A DNA stretch of 64,000 bases from Streptomyces griseochromogenes (GTDB lineage Bacteria > Actinomycetota > Actinomycetes > Streptomycetales > Streptomycetaceae), in the NCBI RefSeq assembly GCF_001542625.1, contig NZ_CP016279.1, positions 6,510,001-6,574,000 of the forward strand, written 5' to 3'. The position numbers and the translations under genes are program-made. The notes under the pieces were generated by a model that made no database searches, was not told the DNA's origin, and was given only the letters and a program-made list of their open reading frames with translations. Below, one piece after another: positions 1 to 8,788 of this stretch. The first letter of the stretch is position 1. Each line of letters begins with the position of its first letter.

Positions 1-50
1 GCCCGCACCGGGCCCCGAGCCGCGGCGATCGGAGCCAGGTCGCCCCACGT

Positions 51-75
51 GGACACCCGGCCACCCAGGGTGTCC
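51..75. promoter_or_regulatory. Inverted repeat upstream of the DUF6479 gene
   Basis: Perfect 8-bp arms GGACACCC (51-58) and GGGTGTCC (68-75) with a 9-nt loop, ending 35 nt before the start at 111. It could be a terminator of a gene outside the window or an operator/leader hairpin of the following gene. The sequence does not decide between them. Confidence 0.4.
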
Positions 76-110
76 GGTTCGTCCCGTTCTGGGCGGGGTA
101 TTCCTGTCCT

Positions 111-476
111 ATGGATACCGCACAGATGCAGCTGGCCGCGGCAAGCGGCCTGATGGGCCTCGTGTTCTTCGTGGTGGCCATGGGCGTCCTGGCGCTGCTC
201 GCCGGCGGCTTCTGGATGAACTCCCGCATCAAGTACCGCGAGCCGCCCCGGCCGCGTCCCGACGAGCAGCCGCACCTGCCGCCCGGTGGCGCGGTGCACG
301 AGATCCGGGAGAACAGGGAATCCCAGGAGGTTCCCCTGATCCCCAAGGGCGGTCGCGCGCTGACCCCGTACGAGCTCACCAACATGGACACCAGGCCCAG
401 CGACTCGAAGGACCGCCCGCGCTGGAGCAAGGGATCGAGCGGCTCGTTCGGCGGCGGCGGACTCGGCGCCCACTGA
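111..476 (+). CDS. DUF6479 family single-pass membrane protein
   Basis: A 121-residue protein. One hydrophobic segment spans about residues 13-36, followed by a cytoplasmic-looking basic stretch (NSRIKYREP) and a long polar, proline-rich tail ending in a Gly/Ser-rich segment. This layout (N-terminal membrane anchor, EPPRPRPDEQP motif, conserved IRENRE-type segment) matches the small Streptomyces DUF6479 proteins. Their function is unknown. The ATG at 111 sits just before the hydrophobic segment; the upstream ribosome site is weak. It stands alone, with only an inverted repeat in front. Confidence 0.75.
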   Translation: MDTAQMQLAAASGLMGLVFFVVAMGVLALLAGGFWMNSRIKYREPPRPRPDEQPHLPPGGAVHEIRENRESQEVPLIPKGGRALTPYELTNMDTRPSDSKDRPRWSKGSSGSFGGGGLGAH

Positions 477-487
477 ACCCCCACCGG

Positions 488-521
488 ACACCCGACACGA
501 CGGGACACCCGACACGACGGG
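488..521. repeat. Tandem duplication of a 17-bp unit
   Basis: Two exact adjacent copies of ACACCCGACACGACGGG (488-504 and 505-521), followed by a partial third start (ACACCGA, 522-528). It lies in the gap between the DUF6479 gene and the end of the RpiB-like gene. No hairpin is obvious; it is probably a simple slippage duplication. Confidence 0.8.
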
Positions 522-584
522 ACACCGAACTCACGGCATCGAGCGAACGACCCGCCCCGGCCCGCGCCGGACCGCCATGCGCCG

Positions 585-1040
585 CTAGGAAGCCTTCCTG
601 GCGGCGTCGAGGCGGTCGACGCGGGCCACATTGCGCACGTCGTCCGGATCCTCACTGGGCTCGGCCGCGAACCACGCGTCGAGGATCTCCGCCAGCACCG
701 GCGCGGAGGTGAGCCGCAGGCCGAGAGCCAGGACGTTCGCGTCGTTCCAGCGCCGCGCGCCCTCGGCCGTCGCGGCGTCCGTGCACAGCGCCGCACGGAC
801 GCCCGGCACCTTGTTCGCCGCGATGGAGGCACCGGTCCCGGTCCAGCAGCACACGACCGCCTGATCGGCCACCCCCTCGGCGACGTCACGGGCGGCCGCT
901 TCCGAGCAGACCGCCCACCGCGGGTCGGCACCGGGCCGCAGCGCACCGTGCGCACGCACCTCGTGGCCACGCCGGCGCAGCTCCTCGACGAGGAGACGGG
1001 CCACGGGTTCGTCCATGTCGGAGGAGACGGAGATCTTCAT
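585..1040 (-). CDS. RpiB/LacA/LacB family sugar-phosphate isomerase
   Basis: A 151-residue protein of the ribose-5-phosphate isomerase B fold, a cytosolic aldose-ketose sugar-phosphate isomerase family. It starts MKISVSSDMDEP and carries the family loop TGTGASIAANKVPG (about 67-80) just after Cys65, which aligns with the RpiB catalytic cysteine, and RRWNDANVLALG (about 91-102). The residue after that Cys is Trp where RpiB enzymes usually have Gly, so the substrate may differ. The start at 1040 is chosen because the RpiB fold begins there; GGGAGG lies about 12 nt upstream. Longer in-frame starts would add an unrelated leader. It stands alone, and the true substrate cannot be read from the sequence. 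Confidence 0.8.
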   Translation of the reverse strand: MKISVSSDMDEPVARLLVEELRRRGHEVRAHGALRPGADPRWAVCSEAAARDVAEGVADQAVVCCWTGTGASIAANKVPGVRAALCTDAATAEGARRWNDANVLALGLRLTSAPVLAEILDAWFAAEPSEDPDDVRNVARVDRLDAARKAS

Positions 1041-1354
1041 GCGCGGCTCTAGCCTCCCATGCAGGGGAGCCTCGAAGGCTTGGTGACATCTCTTGCGGAC
1101 ATCGGTTTCTTCAGCTCTCGGCAGCGACCCTATCCGACGCCTCACGCTGTGCCTGGAGGGCAGCCGACGGGCCGGTTCCCCGCCCCCGCACGAGGGCCGC
1201 CCTCATGGACCGGTTGGCCCGGAACTCGAACCAACCCCCACCCGACAGGAAGAATGTTCCAGCGTGTACTGCGTACGTCGTCGAGAGACGCGTGATTCCC
1301 CGCCTGGCGAGCGATGACCCGACGGTACTGCGCAGCGGCGGAAGGCCGTGCACC
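1041..1354. other. Intergenic region without a gene
   Basis: Holds the promoter side of the RpiB-like gene (minus strand) and the 3' side of the PixA-like operon. No reading frame here has the codon pattern of its neighbours and no tRNA fold was found. The only clear structure is the hairpin at 1355-1395. Confidence 0.6.
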
Positions 1355-1395
1355 GTGAAAGGGCGGCGGCGGTGACCGCGCCGCCGCCCTTTCAC
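1355..1395 (-). terminator. Strong terminator hairpin after the oxidase-decarboxylase-PixA operon
   Basis: A perfect 17-bp stem (1355-1371 with 1379-1395) closes a 7-nt loop. It begins 10 nt after the PixA-like stop codon. A stem this long and GC-rich, right at the operon end, is a convincing factor-independent terminator even without a long U tract, as is usual in Streptomyces. Confidence 0.85.
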
Positions 1396-1405
1396 GACCG
1401 GACCG

Positions 1406-1915
1406 TCAGGAGTCCTCGATGGTGATGAAGGGGTCCCACTGGAAGTACCCCTTCAACTGCCGGTGCCGGTCGAGGATCTGGAAGTAGAAGTGGTACACGA
1501 CCTTGCCGACGCTCTTCACCGTGGTGCGCCAGTAGTGGTCCTGGTACTTCTGCGTCACGAAATCCGGACTGCCCTCGCTGCCCTCCCGCGGCAGCGGATA
1601 GACGCCGTCGACCACCTCGATCTCCGGCGTCCTGATGAGCGTGTGGTCGCGGTCGCTGCTCACGTACCGGTACAGCAGCGCCTTGTAGTCGCTGCCCAGC
1701 GACACCGTCGTCTCCCGCCACCGGATGGTGTCCCCGGGCTCGGCCCGCAGATTCAGCTCGGCGCCCGACGTGCCGACGATGTGGTCGTGCCGCGTCGTCA
1801 TGTAGATCAGGCTCTGGTCGACGTAGGTCGGCGCGTCGGGATTCCGCGACGCGCCCGGATTCTGCTCGACGATCGTGGCCGCGTCGAAGGCGATCAATAC
1901 GTTCAGATCAGCCAT
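1406..1915 (-). CDS. AidA/PixA family inclusion body protein
   Basis: A 169-residue protein beginning MADLNVLIAFDAATI. The N-terminal beta-rich start, the DQSLIYMTTRHDHIV segment, the RWRETTVSLGSDY core and the YHFYFQILDRHR/GYFQWDPFI tail are typical of the AidA/PixA family, named after the Xenorhabdus crystalline inclusion protein PixA and Ralstonia AidA. The molecular role of the family is not established. The start at 1915 has a strong GAGGGGGAA ribosome site. It follows the ThDP decarboxylase by 46 nt on the same strand and ends in front of a 17-bp terminator stem, so it is the last gene of a three-gene operon. Confidence 0.8.
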   Translation of the reverse strand: MADLNVLIAFDAATIVEQNPGASRNPDAPTYVDQSLIYMTTRHDHIVGTSGAELNLRAEPGDTIRWRETTVSLGSDYKALLYRYVSSDRDHTLIRTPEIEVVDGVYPLPREGSEGSPDFVTQKYQDHYWRTTVKSVGKVVYHFYFQILDRHRQLKGYFQWDPFITIEDS

Positions 1916-1961
1916 TTCATTCCCCCTCGGGTTTCGACATTTTCTGATACGAGAGTTTCGG

Positions 1962-3791
1962 TCACGAGGTTTTCGGCACCTTGTACGCCATGGCTCGCGG
2001 ATAGTCGTGCCGGTCAAGGCGGACGCGGACCAGGAGGGGTCCGGCGTTGACCGGGTCGCGCGGGTCGCCGAGGCGGGCCAGCAGGTCGTCCAGCTCCGCG
2101 GGGCGGGCGACGCTGAGGCCGCTCGCCGGGGTGTCCTGGCCGGCGAAGACGGCCGCGAGGCGGTCGTAGTGCCAGGGGTGCAGGACGTTGTAGAAGTCCG
2201 GCTCGGCGGGGTCCTGTCCGGCGTAGTAGGCCGGGTGCACAAGCATCTGCTCGATGCCGTAGAAAGACCCGTTGTCCAGGACGAACACCACCGAGCGCAG
2301 CCCGAGCCGGGTGTGCGTGGAGATCTCCTGGCAGGTCTCCTGGAAGGCGCCGTCGCCGACGAACACCATCGGGCGGGCGCCCTCGCGTTCCGGGGCGAGC
2401 GCGGCGCCGGTGGCCGCACCGACCGACCAGCCGATGGACAGCCAGCTGATCTGGGACAGGAAGCCGCCCGCGGACAGGGACAGGTTCATCGAGCCGATGA
2501 GGGAGAACGCGGCGTCGGACACGACCGTCCAGTCGTCCGTGGTCTCCTGGCCCAGGAAGTGGTTGACCCGGTCGAACACGCCGTCGTACGTGAGCCGTTC
2601 GGCGTCCCGGGTCCGCGCACCGCTGACGCTCAGCGAGGCGCGGTACTGCGCCAGGCCGGCGGGGCGGTCGTCCCGCGCTCCCCGGTAGCTGTAGGACTCG
2701 GCGTAGTAGTCCGCGGACAGGCCCTCGAAGCCGTAGGCCTTCACCAGCGCATCCTGGACGGCGGGCAGCAACTGGGCGAGCTGGACGTCGGGGAAGTAGG
2801 AGGTGCCGACGCTGACGCCGCCGTGCGCCGCCATCACCCAGTCGGTGCCGACGCTCTGCTCGCCGTTGAGGTTCTTCGACGTGGACCAGGCGCCGAGCCC
2901 GATCCGGCAGGTGGCCCAGTCCTTGAAGATCGCGTACACGTCCGGGTGACTGGCCTTGCCGTTGTAGACGCCGTGGAACTGCGGCAGGTCCTCGTCGACG
3001 ACGGCCTTGGCGCCGACGGTCGTGCAGAACGGTACGCCCGTGGCCTCCACCAGGTCGATGAGTTCCCCGCCGAGCCGGTACCGGTCGATCTCCTCGCCGG
3101 CCCACACGATCGGGCGGGGCCTGCCGTCCGGGCCGGGGTGCTCCTCGATCAGGGTGAGGATCGCCTGCACGGCCTGGTCCAGCATGCTCTGGTTGCGCTC
3201 GCTGAAAGGCCGTTCGCGGCGGACGATCGGCTCCGTCGGCTCAGGGCAGGGCTCGTCCCACAGGTCTTCCATGACCTCCAGATAGACCGGCCGGCGCTCG
3301 GAGACGCACGCGGTGAGCGCGGTGTCGATCTGTGCGGGCGCCAGGCCCGGGTGGGAGATGACCTGTGCGTCCACGGTGACCTGCCGGTAGACGTCCAGGT
3401 TGCTCTCGGCGCGGGGGCTCATGTGCGAGGTGAGCAGCCCGACGGCGCGGAAGTTCTGCCACTGCTCGTAGGGCGGGCAGGCGTTGACGGCGATGAGCGG
3501 GACCTGCTCGACGTACGCGCCGCCGCAGGCATTGAGCAGGTTGAACGCGCCCACGCTGTACGTCACCGCCGCCGCGCCCACGCCGTGGATGCGGGCGTAG
3601 GCGTCGGCGGCCTGGCCCGCGCCGCCCTCGGTCGGAGTGCCGACCCACTCGATGTCGCCCTCGGCCCGCAGGGTGGTGAGGAACGGGCCGAGGTGGTTGC
3701 CGGGGACGCCGAACAGATGGGTGATGCCCAACTCGGCCAGCCGCAGGGCGAGATAGCGGGCGACCGTGCAAGCAGGGGTGATCGCGCTCAC
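1962..3791 (-). CDS. ThDP-dependent 2-oxoacid decarboxylase (pyruvate/indolepyruvate decarboxylase type)
   Basis: A 609-residue thiamine-diphosphate enzyme with the usual three domains. The cofactor-activating Glu is E55 in [16 protein letters not shown]. The Mg/ThDP motif is [11 protein letters not shown] at about 479 ending in LDNG about 28 residues later. The [12 protein letters not shown] segment is also typical of decarboxylases. The tandem His pair of classical pyruvate/indolepyruvate decarboxylases appears as Ser-His (LLTSHMSP), so substrate or chemistry may differ. It starts at GTG 3791, overlapping the oxidase stop by 4 nt with AAGGGGAG in front. Family knowledge suggests decarboxylation of a 2-oxoacid to an aldehyde; the upstream oxidase would supply that acid. 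The exact substrate is unknown. Confidence 0.8.
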   Translation of the reverse strand: MSAITPACTVARYLALRLAELGITHLFGVPGNHLGPFLTTLRAEGDIEWVGTPTEGGAGQAADAYARIHGVGAAAVTYSVGAFNLLNACGGAYVEQVPLIAVNACPPYEQWQNFRAVGLLTSHMSPRAESNLDVYRQVTVDAQVISHPGLAPAQIDTALTACVSERRPVYLEVMEDLWDEPCPEPTEPIVRRERPFSERNQSMLDQAVQAILTLIEEHPGPDGRPRPIVWAGEEIDRYRLGGELIDLVEATGVPFCTTVGAKAVVDEDLPQFHGVYNGKASHPDVYAIFKDWATCRIGLGAWSTSKNLNGEQSVGTDWVMAAHGGVSVGTSYFPDVQLAQLLPAVQDALVKAYGFEGLSADYYAESYSYRGARDDRPAGLAQYRASLSVSGARTRDAERLTYDGVFDRVNHFLGQETTDDWTVVSDAAFSLIGSMNLSLSAGGFLSQISWLSIGWSVGAATGAALAPEREGARPMVFVGDGAFQETCQEISTHTRLGLRSVVFVLDNGSFYGIEQMLVHPAYYAGQDPAEPDFYNVLHPWHYDRLAAVFAGQDTPASGLSVARPAELDDLLARLGDPRDPVNAGPLLVRVRLDRHDYPRAMAYKVPKTS

Positions 3792-5860
3792 GAGGTCTCC
3801 CCTTCCCGGTCCGCACCCGAGACGTCCTGCTCCGAAACTTTCCTGTCGGTGACCGGTGGGGCCTGATGGACGGCGAGGGCGGCGCGGACGGCGCTCTCCA
3901 GGGCGCCCTCGATCCAGGCGTGCTTGAGGGACGTGTGCTCGCCGGCGAAGTGCACCGGGCCCTCGGGCCGGGAGACGTCCAGGTGGAAGCTGGTCATCTG
4001 GTGCGCGGTGTAGATGGCGGCCTCGCCGAAGGCGTACGGGTCGCGGGCCCAGCTCTGGGTGGCGCCCCGGCCGGTGAAGAACACCTCGATGCGCCGGCCG
4101 TGCACGGCCTGGAGGTTGCGCAGGGCGTAGAGGTAGCGCTCCGCCTTCGGCATGGAGTCCCAGCGTGCGGCGTCGTCGGACCAGGAATACGAGGCGAGGA
4201 CGACGCCGCCGCCCATGCTGTCCGCGATCGGGTGCGAGGGGTAGTACATGAACCGGTTGGGGTTGTCGGCGGCGGAGCCCCCGCCGAAGCAGTGGGTGGC
4301 GGGCCGGACGGCGGGGCCGCGCAGCGGCAGACCGCCGTCGATCCGCCGCATCTCCTCGGTGACGAGGCTGTCCTTGACGGCGGCGCCGAGCAGTCCGGCC
4401 TCCGGCTCGGGCAGCGTGGGCACGGACAGGGTCTCGGTGTCCGCCTCGGGCCCCCGCCGGTAGTACTCGTACAGGCCGGGCGCGATGCCGTCCAGCGTGT
4501 CGCGCCAGTCGTCCTCGGTGAACTCCCACCAGCGGTGGCTGAATTCGAGCAGCACCTTGGTGGCCTGGTCATAGTGGGTCTCGATGATGGCGCGGCGCTT
4601 CTTGTACGACATCGAGGGGACGATCTCCACGAAGCGCAGCGAGGAGAACGGGATGGTGACGACCGCCAGGTCCGCCGTCCACAGACGGGGCAGCTCCTTC
4701 GGGTCCTCCTCGTCGACGGTCTGTACGGCCACGCCCCACCCGTCGGGTCCGACCGCCCCGGTGCCGTCGGGGTCGGTGTCGCGGCTGGGGTCGTGGTATT
4801 CGAGGCGGATCATGCGCTGGCCGAGCCGCACCTCGTCGCGCAGGCCCTGGTACAGGGCGTGCGGCAGGCGCCAGCTGCCGCCGGGGATCTCCCAGTAGCG
4901 GACGTCGGGGTTGATGTCGCTGCGGCTCAGGAAGCTGTGGAAGAAGGAGAGGTAGAGCCGCGAGGACATGTTCTCCAGGGTTCCGAGGGCCTCGACGGCC
5001 TCGTCGCTGAGCCCGGCGCGGTCGCGCAGGAAGGAGCCCATCGAGTAGCCGTCGAAGTCGCGGATCACCCGCGCCCAGCCCTCGACCCACTCGTCGAAGG
5101 GTTTGTTGACCCGCTTGCCGTCGACGACGTCGGAGTAGTAGTCGCGCACGCTCTCCAGCGCCTCGTCCACCATCCGCGCGACGGGGGCGCGGACCTCGTC
5201 GTCGGTGAGGTGGAAGCCCTCGTTGATCCGCTCGGGACCGGCGGCGTAGTCGGCGCGCCGCACCTGGACGCGGTTGGTGCGGATCCAGGAGTTGCCGCGC
5301 TTGTCGGGTTCGGCGAAGTCCGGGCTGTCGTCGCCGTACGTCCACGTCCGGCCGGTGAAGGAGGTGTACGTCACCGGAGGGACGGGCACGTCGGGACCGC
5401 TGCCGGTGTGGGGATCGACGTCCACGTTGTAGAACTGGCGTCGGCCGAGCCCCAGTTTGTCGACCAGGGCGAGGACGAGCGGGTGGAAGTCGGGCAGCCG
5501 CATGGCCCCGGCCTCGGCGTACTGGGCCGGGTCGGCGAAAGGCTGTTGGTGCTTGGTGGTGCGGAAGGTCTTGATGCGCCCGCCGACGCGGTTGGCGTTC
5601 GCCTCGAGGATGGTGACGTCGTGCCCGGCGTCCTTGAGCAGCCGGCCGACGACGAGGCCGGTGATGCCGGCGCCGATGACGAGGACCTTCTTGCGGGGGT
5701 GACGGGTGGTACCGAGGCGGCCCGTGTCTATCAGAGCGTGCAGATATTCGAGCTTGAGGTCTTTGCCGTCGGGTCCGACGAGGAGGAGTTCACGGGCGAG
5801 CCTGAGACAGGTCTGCCAGCGGGCACGGGTGGCGGAGTTTTCCCGTGGAGTGTCGGTCAT
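3788..5860 (-). CDS. FAD-dependent L-amino acid oxidase, L-glutamate-oxidase-like
   Basis: A 690-residue flavoenzyme. The dinucleotide motif VIGAGITGL lies at about 61-69, followed by the FAD ribose-binding segment [14 protein letters not shown]. Further family blocks are [27 protein letters not shown], the [13 protein letters not shown] segment and a C-terminal FAD block [17 protein letters not shown]. From memory these closely follow the Streptomyces L-glutamate oxidase, which yields 2-oxoglutarate, NH3 and H2O2. No signal peptide is visible. The start is uncertain: ATG 5860 puts a short helix before the FAD domain, while GTG 5911 adds 17 residues and also has an AGGA nearby. It is the first gene of the operon with the ThDP decarboxylase (4-nt overlap) and the PixA-like protein. 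The amino acid oxidised is not proven. Confidence 0.8.
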   Translation of the reverse strand: MTDTPRENSATRARWQTCLRLARELLLVGPDGKDLKLEYLHALIDTGRLGTTRHPRKKVLVIGAGITGLVVGRLLKDAGHDVTILEANANRVGGRIKTFRTTKHQQPFADPAQYAEAGAMRLPDFHPLVLALVDKLGLGRRQFYNVDVDPHTGSGPDVPVPPVTYTSFTGRTWTYGDDSPDFAEPDKRGNSWIRTNRVQVRRADYAAGPERINEGFHLTDDEVRAPVARMVDEALESVRDYYSDVVDGKRVNKPFDEWVEGWARVIRDFDGYSMGSFLRDRAGLSDEAVEALGTLENMSSRLYLSFFHSFLSRSDINPDVRYWEIPGGSWRLPHALYQGLRDEVRLGQRMIRLEYHDPSRDTDPDGTGAVGPDGWGVAVQTVDEEDPKELPRLWTADLAVVTIPFSSLRFVEIVPSMSYKKRRAIIETHYDQATKVLLEFSHRWWEFTEDDWRDTLDGIAPGLYEYYRRGPEADTETLSVPTLPEPEAGLLGAAVKDSLVTEEMRRIDGGLPLRGPAVRPATHCFGGGSAADNPNRFMYYPSHPIADSMGGGVVLASYSWSDDAARWDSMPKAERYLYALRNLQAVHGRRIEVFFTGRGATQSWARDPYAFGEAAIYTAHQMTSFHLDVSRPEGPVHFAGEHTSLKHAWIEGALESAVRAALAVHQAPPVTDRKVSEQDVSGADREGETS

Positions 5861-6684
5861 AGCCTGCGATCGTAGATATGCCGAAACGGTTTCGCGGTTC
5901 ACCCCGAACACAAAGTCCTGAAACTACCGACAGGAATGGGTGGCGCGATTTCTACTTGCCGGAATTCTCGGCGAGAAGGCGGGAGATCCCAGAGGGACGG
6001 AAGGGAAGCCGGATGCGAATGAAATAACAATTCACTCATGGAATGTGAAGCCCATGAGGCGAGGATGCGCCGACCCCGCCCACCGATCCGACACAAAAAC
6101 CGTCACCCCACCGCCTCAACTGACCGACCGATCAGCGACGTTCGCATGTGCATCCGGCCAACGTGTGCTTGACCGGCGCCACGTCACCGCCGGGCGGTCA
6201 GCACCCCAGCCACCGAAGGTGCATTCATCGAACGTGAATTCGACGACCCTGAATGCCGGCTGCCGCCCTGTGACAGGGCGCGATTGTCTGCGAGTCGCCG
6301 GAAGGAGCGCCGGTCCGGCTCGCATGCACCGACCGCAAGATCACACAGCTGGTACGGCGGCGGACCGAACAGGAGCACGACCGACGCGTGAAGCCGCGAC
6401 CACTTGCCACGCCACCGCCCCAAGGCCCGCACGGGCCAGAATCCGGACCGTTCCCGGGCCGACCACTCCGACGAGGTGCCCTGGGCCGCCAAGAGCTCCT
6501 AACACGACAGGCCGGCGGATGACCGGCTGTGCCAGGGAACCCGGCGGCGCGATGCATCCGGCCGAGGCGGCGGCGCCGGGACGCCGGTCCGCCAGAGGGC
6601 GCGGACTTCCCAGGGCGGGACCGCAGCCCAGGAACCCGAGTGCCCCGGTTATCCGGATTTACCGACAGAGATCACGTTCAGCTC

Positions 6685-6696
6685 GGTGAATTCACC
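6685..6696. promoter_or_regulatory. Perfect 12-bp palindrome GGTGAATTCACC
   Basis: The palindrome is exact and stands in the middle of the long non-coding stretch, about 300 bp before the promoter-like sequence at 6986. It could be an operator half-pair, but there is no adjacent gene that would explain it. Confidence 0.25.
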
Positions 6697-6985
6697 CGGT
6701 ATTACGCTGTCATGAGTCATGCCTTCTGAATCTACCGCAGTCCCCGAAACCGACTGGCTTCGGGTGACAATGCGGAGCGGGCTTCGACACCCCACAGGCA
6801 GAAATGGACGCGGATTCCCGGGAGTCTCCGGCAGCCGCACCGGGGTCTGATTCCGGCCGGTTCCACACGCTTCCTCCGGTCCGTTTCGCGTCGATTCCCC
6901 CTTCTCGGCGCCACACATACGCGTCACAGGCCGGCCTGTGGGGCGAAAGCGCGCGAGCGGCGGTGAGGTCGTGCCTGCCCTTTGG

Positions 6986-7013
6986 TTGACGGGTGAAGAT
7001 TGTGTATTAGGGT
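6986..7013 (+). promoter_or_regulatory. Putative vegetative-type promoter upstream of flavohemoglobin
   Basis: TTGACG (6986-6991), a 16-nt spacer and TAGGGT (7008-7013) fit the HrdB-type consensus of Streptomyces. Transcription would begin near 7020. This leaves about 300 nt before the flavohemoglobin GTG at 7325, i.e. a long untranslated leader or a separate small transcript. Confidence 0.45.
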
Positions 7014-7324
7014 GAATGCGTTCCTGCCGATCGCCACCGAACGGCAGGACGTCCCAGGGAGTTCCGCCCCGTCCGTTCCCAAGTCGCCCGTGTGCGGCCG
7101 AGTTGATCCGTGGCGTCGTATCGTGACGGCACCACAGCCGAATGGCGGACCCTTTCTGGGTGCTGGACGGGCATCCGGCACAGCGGAACCCTGTGCCGGC
7201 CATCGGCCTGTCCCCGGCAGTCGCGACCGGTTGTGCAGCGGTCGCGGCGGTCCCGCTCCCTACTGTTCTGACACTGAATTTCCCTCATGGTGATGACGAT
7301 TCAATCTGAAGCGGGAGGCGCCCG

Positions 7325-8620
7325 GTGATATTCTCCCGTGCGTCGCGAGGACGCCGTGACGCAGCGGATGCCACGGCGCAGTCACCGGAATCAGCAGCGC
7401 CTCCTTCCAGTCCCTCACCCCCGGCGCCGAGTCCGCTGCCGGACCTCGTGCCGCTGACCGCGGAGGAAATCGCCCTGATGCGCGCGAGCGTGGCCGTGGT
7501 CGGCCCGCACGCAGCGGACATGACGGTGTATTTCTACGCCATTCTGTTCGCTCGCTACCCCGAGGTGCGCGGGCTCTTCCCGGACAACCTGGACGTCCAG
7601 CGCGACCGGTTGCTGCGCGGGCTGCTGCGGATCGTCGACCTCGTCGACGATCCGGAGAACCTGATCCGGTTCTGCGGCCGGCTCGGTCGCGACCACCGCA
7701 AGTTCGGGGCGCTGGACGGCCACTACCCCGCGGTGGGCGAGTGCCTGCTCGCGTCCCTGGCCCGCTACGCCGGCCCGGCGTGGAGCCCGGAGCTGGCCGC
7801 CGCATGGACGCACGGATACGGCGTCGTCGCGCAGGTGATGATGCACGCCGCGAGGGAGGACGCCCGCACGGCGCCCGCGGTGTGGGAGGCGGAGATCATC
7901 CACCACGTGCACCGCGGCCATGGCATCGCGGAAATCACCGTGCGGCCCGACGCGCCCTACCCGTACACGGCGGGCCAGTACGCGAGCGTGGAGACGCCCT
8001 GGCACCCCAAGGCGTGGCGCTACTACTCACCCGCGCACGCGCCGCGACCGGACAACACCGTGACCTTCCACGTGCGTGCGGTCGCCCAGGGCCAGGTCAG
8101 CCAGGGCCTGGTCTACAGCGCCAGGCCCGGGGACGTGGTGCGGCTCGGACCCACTCAGGGCGACATGACGCTCGACCCGCGCACCGACCGGGATCTGGTG
8201 TGCGTAGCCGGTGGAACCGGCATGGCCCCCATCAAGGCCCTGGTCGAGGACGCGGTCCGCACCGGGAAGGAGCGCTACGTCGACGTCTTCGTCGGCGCGC
8301 GGACCGCCGAGGAGCTCTACGGCCTGGACGACATGCTCAGGATGTCCCAGCGGCACCACTGGCTCTCTGTGCGGGCCGCGGTGTCGAACGAACGCATCGC
8401 GGGGCTGGAGGGCACCCTGCCGAGGGTGCTGAACGAGTTCGGGCCGTGGTACCGGCACGAGGCGTTCCTCTCCGGGCCGGTGGACATGGTCACGCAGGCC
8501 AGCGCCACCCTGGCCCGGCAGGGTATCCCGCAGGAGCGGATCCATTTCGACCCCTTCGACGTGCCCGCACTCGAGGCCGCTTTACTGCCCCGGCAGTTGC
8601 GGGAACCGCCCGAGGACTGA
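7325..8620 (+). CDS. Flavohemoglobin (nitric oxide dioxygenase type)
   Basis: A 431-residue protein with a Pro/Ser-rich leader (1-40), a globin domain (about 43-180) and an FAD/NAD(P)H reductase module (about 185-425). The globin carries TVYFYAILFARYPEVRGLF with the expected distal Tyr, and the proximal-His segment LGRDHRKFG. The reductase has RYYSPAHAP for FAD and VAGGTGMAPIKALV for NAD(P)H. Flavohemoglobins oxidise NO to nitrate with O2 and NAD(P)H. It starts at GTG 7325 with GGGAGG 6 nt upstream. The NO synthase gene follows 168 nt downstream on the same strand. A leucine near the C-terminus (codon 8582-8584) is TTA, so full translation should depend on the bldA tRNA. Confidence 0.85.
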   Translation: MIFSRASRGRRDAADATAQSPESAAPPSSPSPPAPSPLPDLVPLTAEEIALMRASVAVVGPHAADMTVYFYAILFARYPEVRGLFPDNLDVQRDRLLRGLLRIVDLVDDPENLIRFCGRLGRDHRKFGALDGHYPAVGECLLASLARYAGPAWSPELAAAWTHGYGVVAQVMMHAAREDARTAPAVWEAEIIHHVHRGHGIAEITVRPDAPYPYTAGQYASVETPWHPKAWRYYSPAHAPRPDNTVTFHVRAVAQGQVSQGLVYSARPGDVVRLGPTQGDMTLDPRTDRDLVCVAGGTGMAPIKALVEDAVRTGKERYVDVFVGARTAEELYGLDDMLRMSQRHHWLSVRAAVSNERIAGLEGTLPRVLNEFGPWYRHEAFLSGPVDMVTQASATLARQGIPQERIHFDPFDVPALEAALLPRQLREPPED

Positions 8621-8788
8621 GCGTCCGGCCCGATCCGGCCGACCCGCCCCGGCCGTGCGGTGACTCGCGTGCCGCGCCCGCCCGCCGGACTCGGCTTCGC
8701 CCCGTCCGCTCCCGGCCGAGCGGCCGCCGGACCACCGCCGACGCGCCGGGCCCGTGTGAGCACCAGACCCCGAGCAGGAGAGAACCCG

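Larger units (their letters stand above)
5861..7324. other. 1.46-kb non-coding stretch between the oxidase operon and flavohemoglobin
   Basis: This is the longest gap in the window. Open frames exist on both strands, but none shows Streptomyces third-position bias, a ribosome site or a recognisable domain, so none is called. Base composition is visibly less GC-rich than in the genes. Contents seen are a perfect 12-bp palindrome at 6685-6696 and a promoter-like pair at 6986-7013 reading toward the flavohemoglobin gene. The rest may be decayed coding DNA, long leaders or non-coding RNA. Confidence 0.6.

Noticed and set aside
1195..1300. A possible tRNA on the minus strand because of a GGTTCGAGTTCC stretch
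   Set aside because: No acceptor stem, D arm or anticodon arm can be drawn around it.
1875..3866. A 663-residue plus-strand open frame opposite the decarboxylase
   Set aside because: It is antisense to a clear ThDP enzyme and has the Val/Asp/Gly-rich look of a shadow frame in high-GC DNA.
5940..6689. A 249-residue open frame on the plus strand in the long gap
   Set aside because: Composition is Arg/Pro/Thr-rich and random-looking, with no ribosome site, no domain, and no third-position GC bias.
6649..7203. A 184-residue minus-strand open frame in the same gap
   Set aside because: No recognisable fold or ribosome site; it overlaps the promoter-like sequence and reads like chance open frame.
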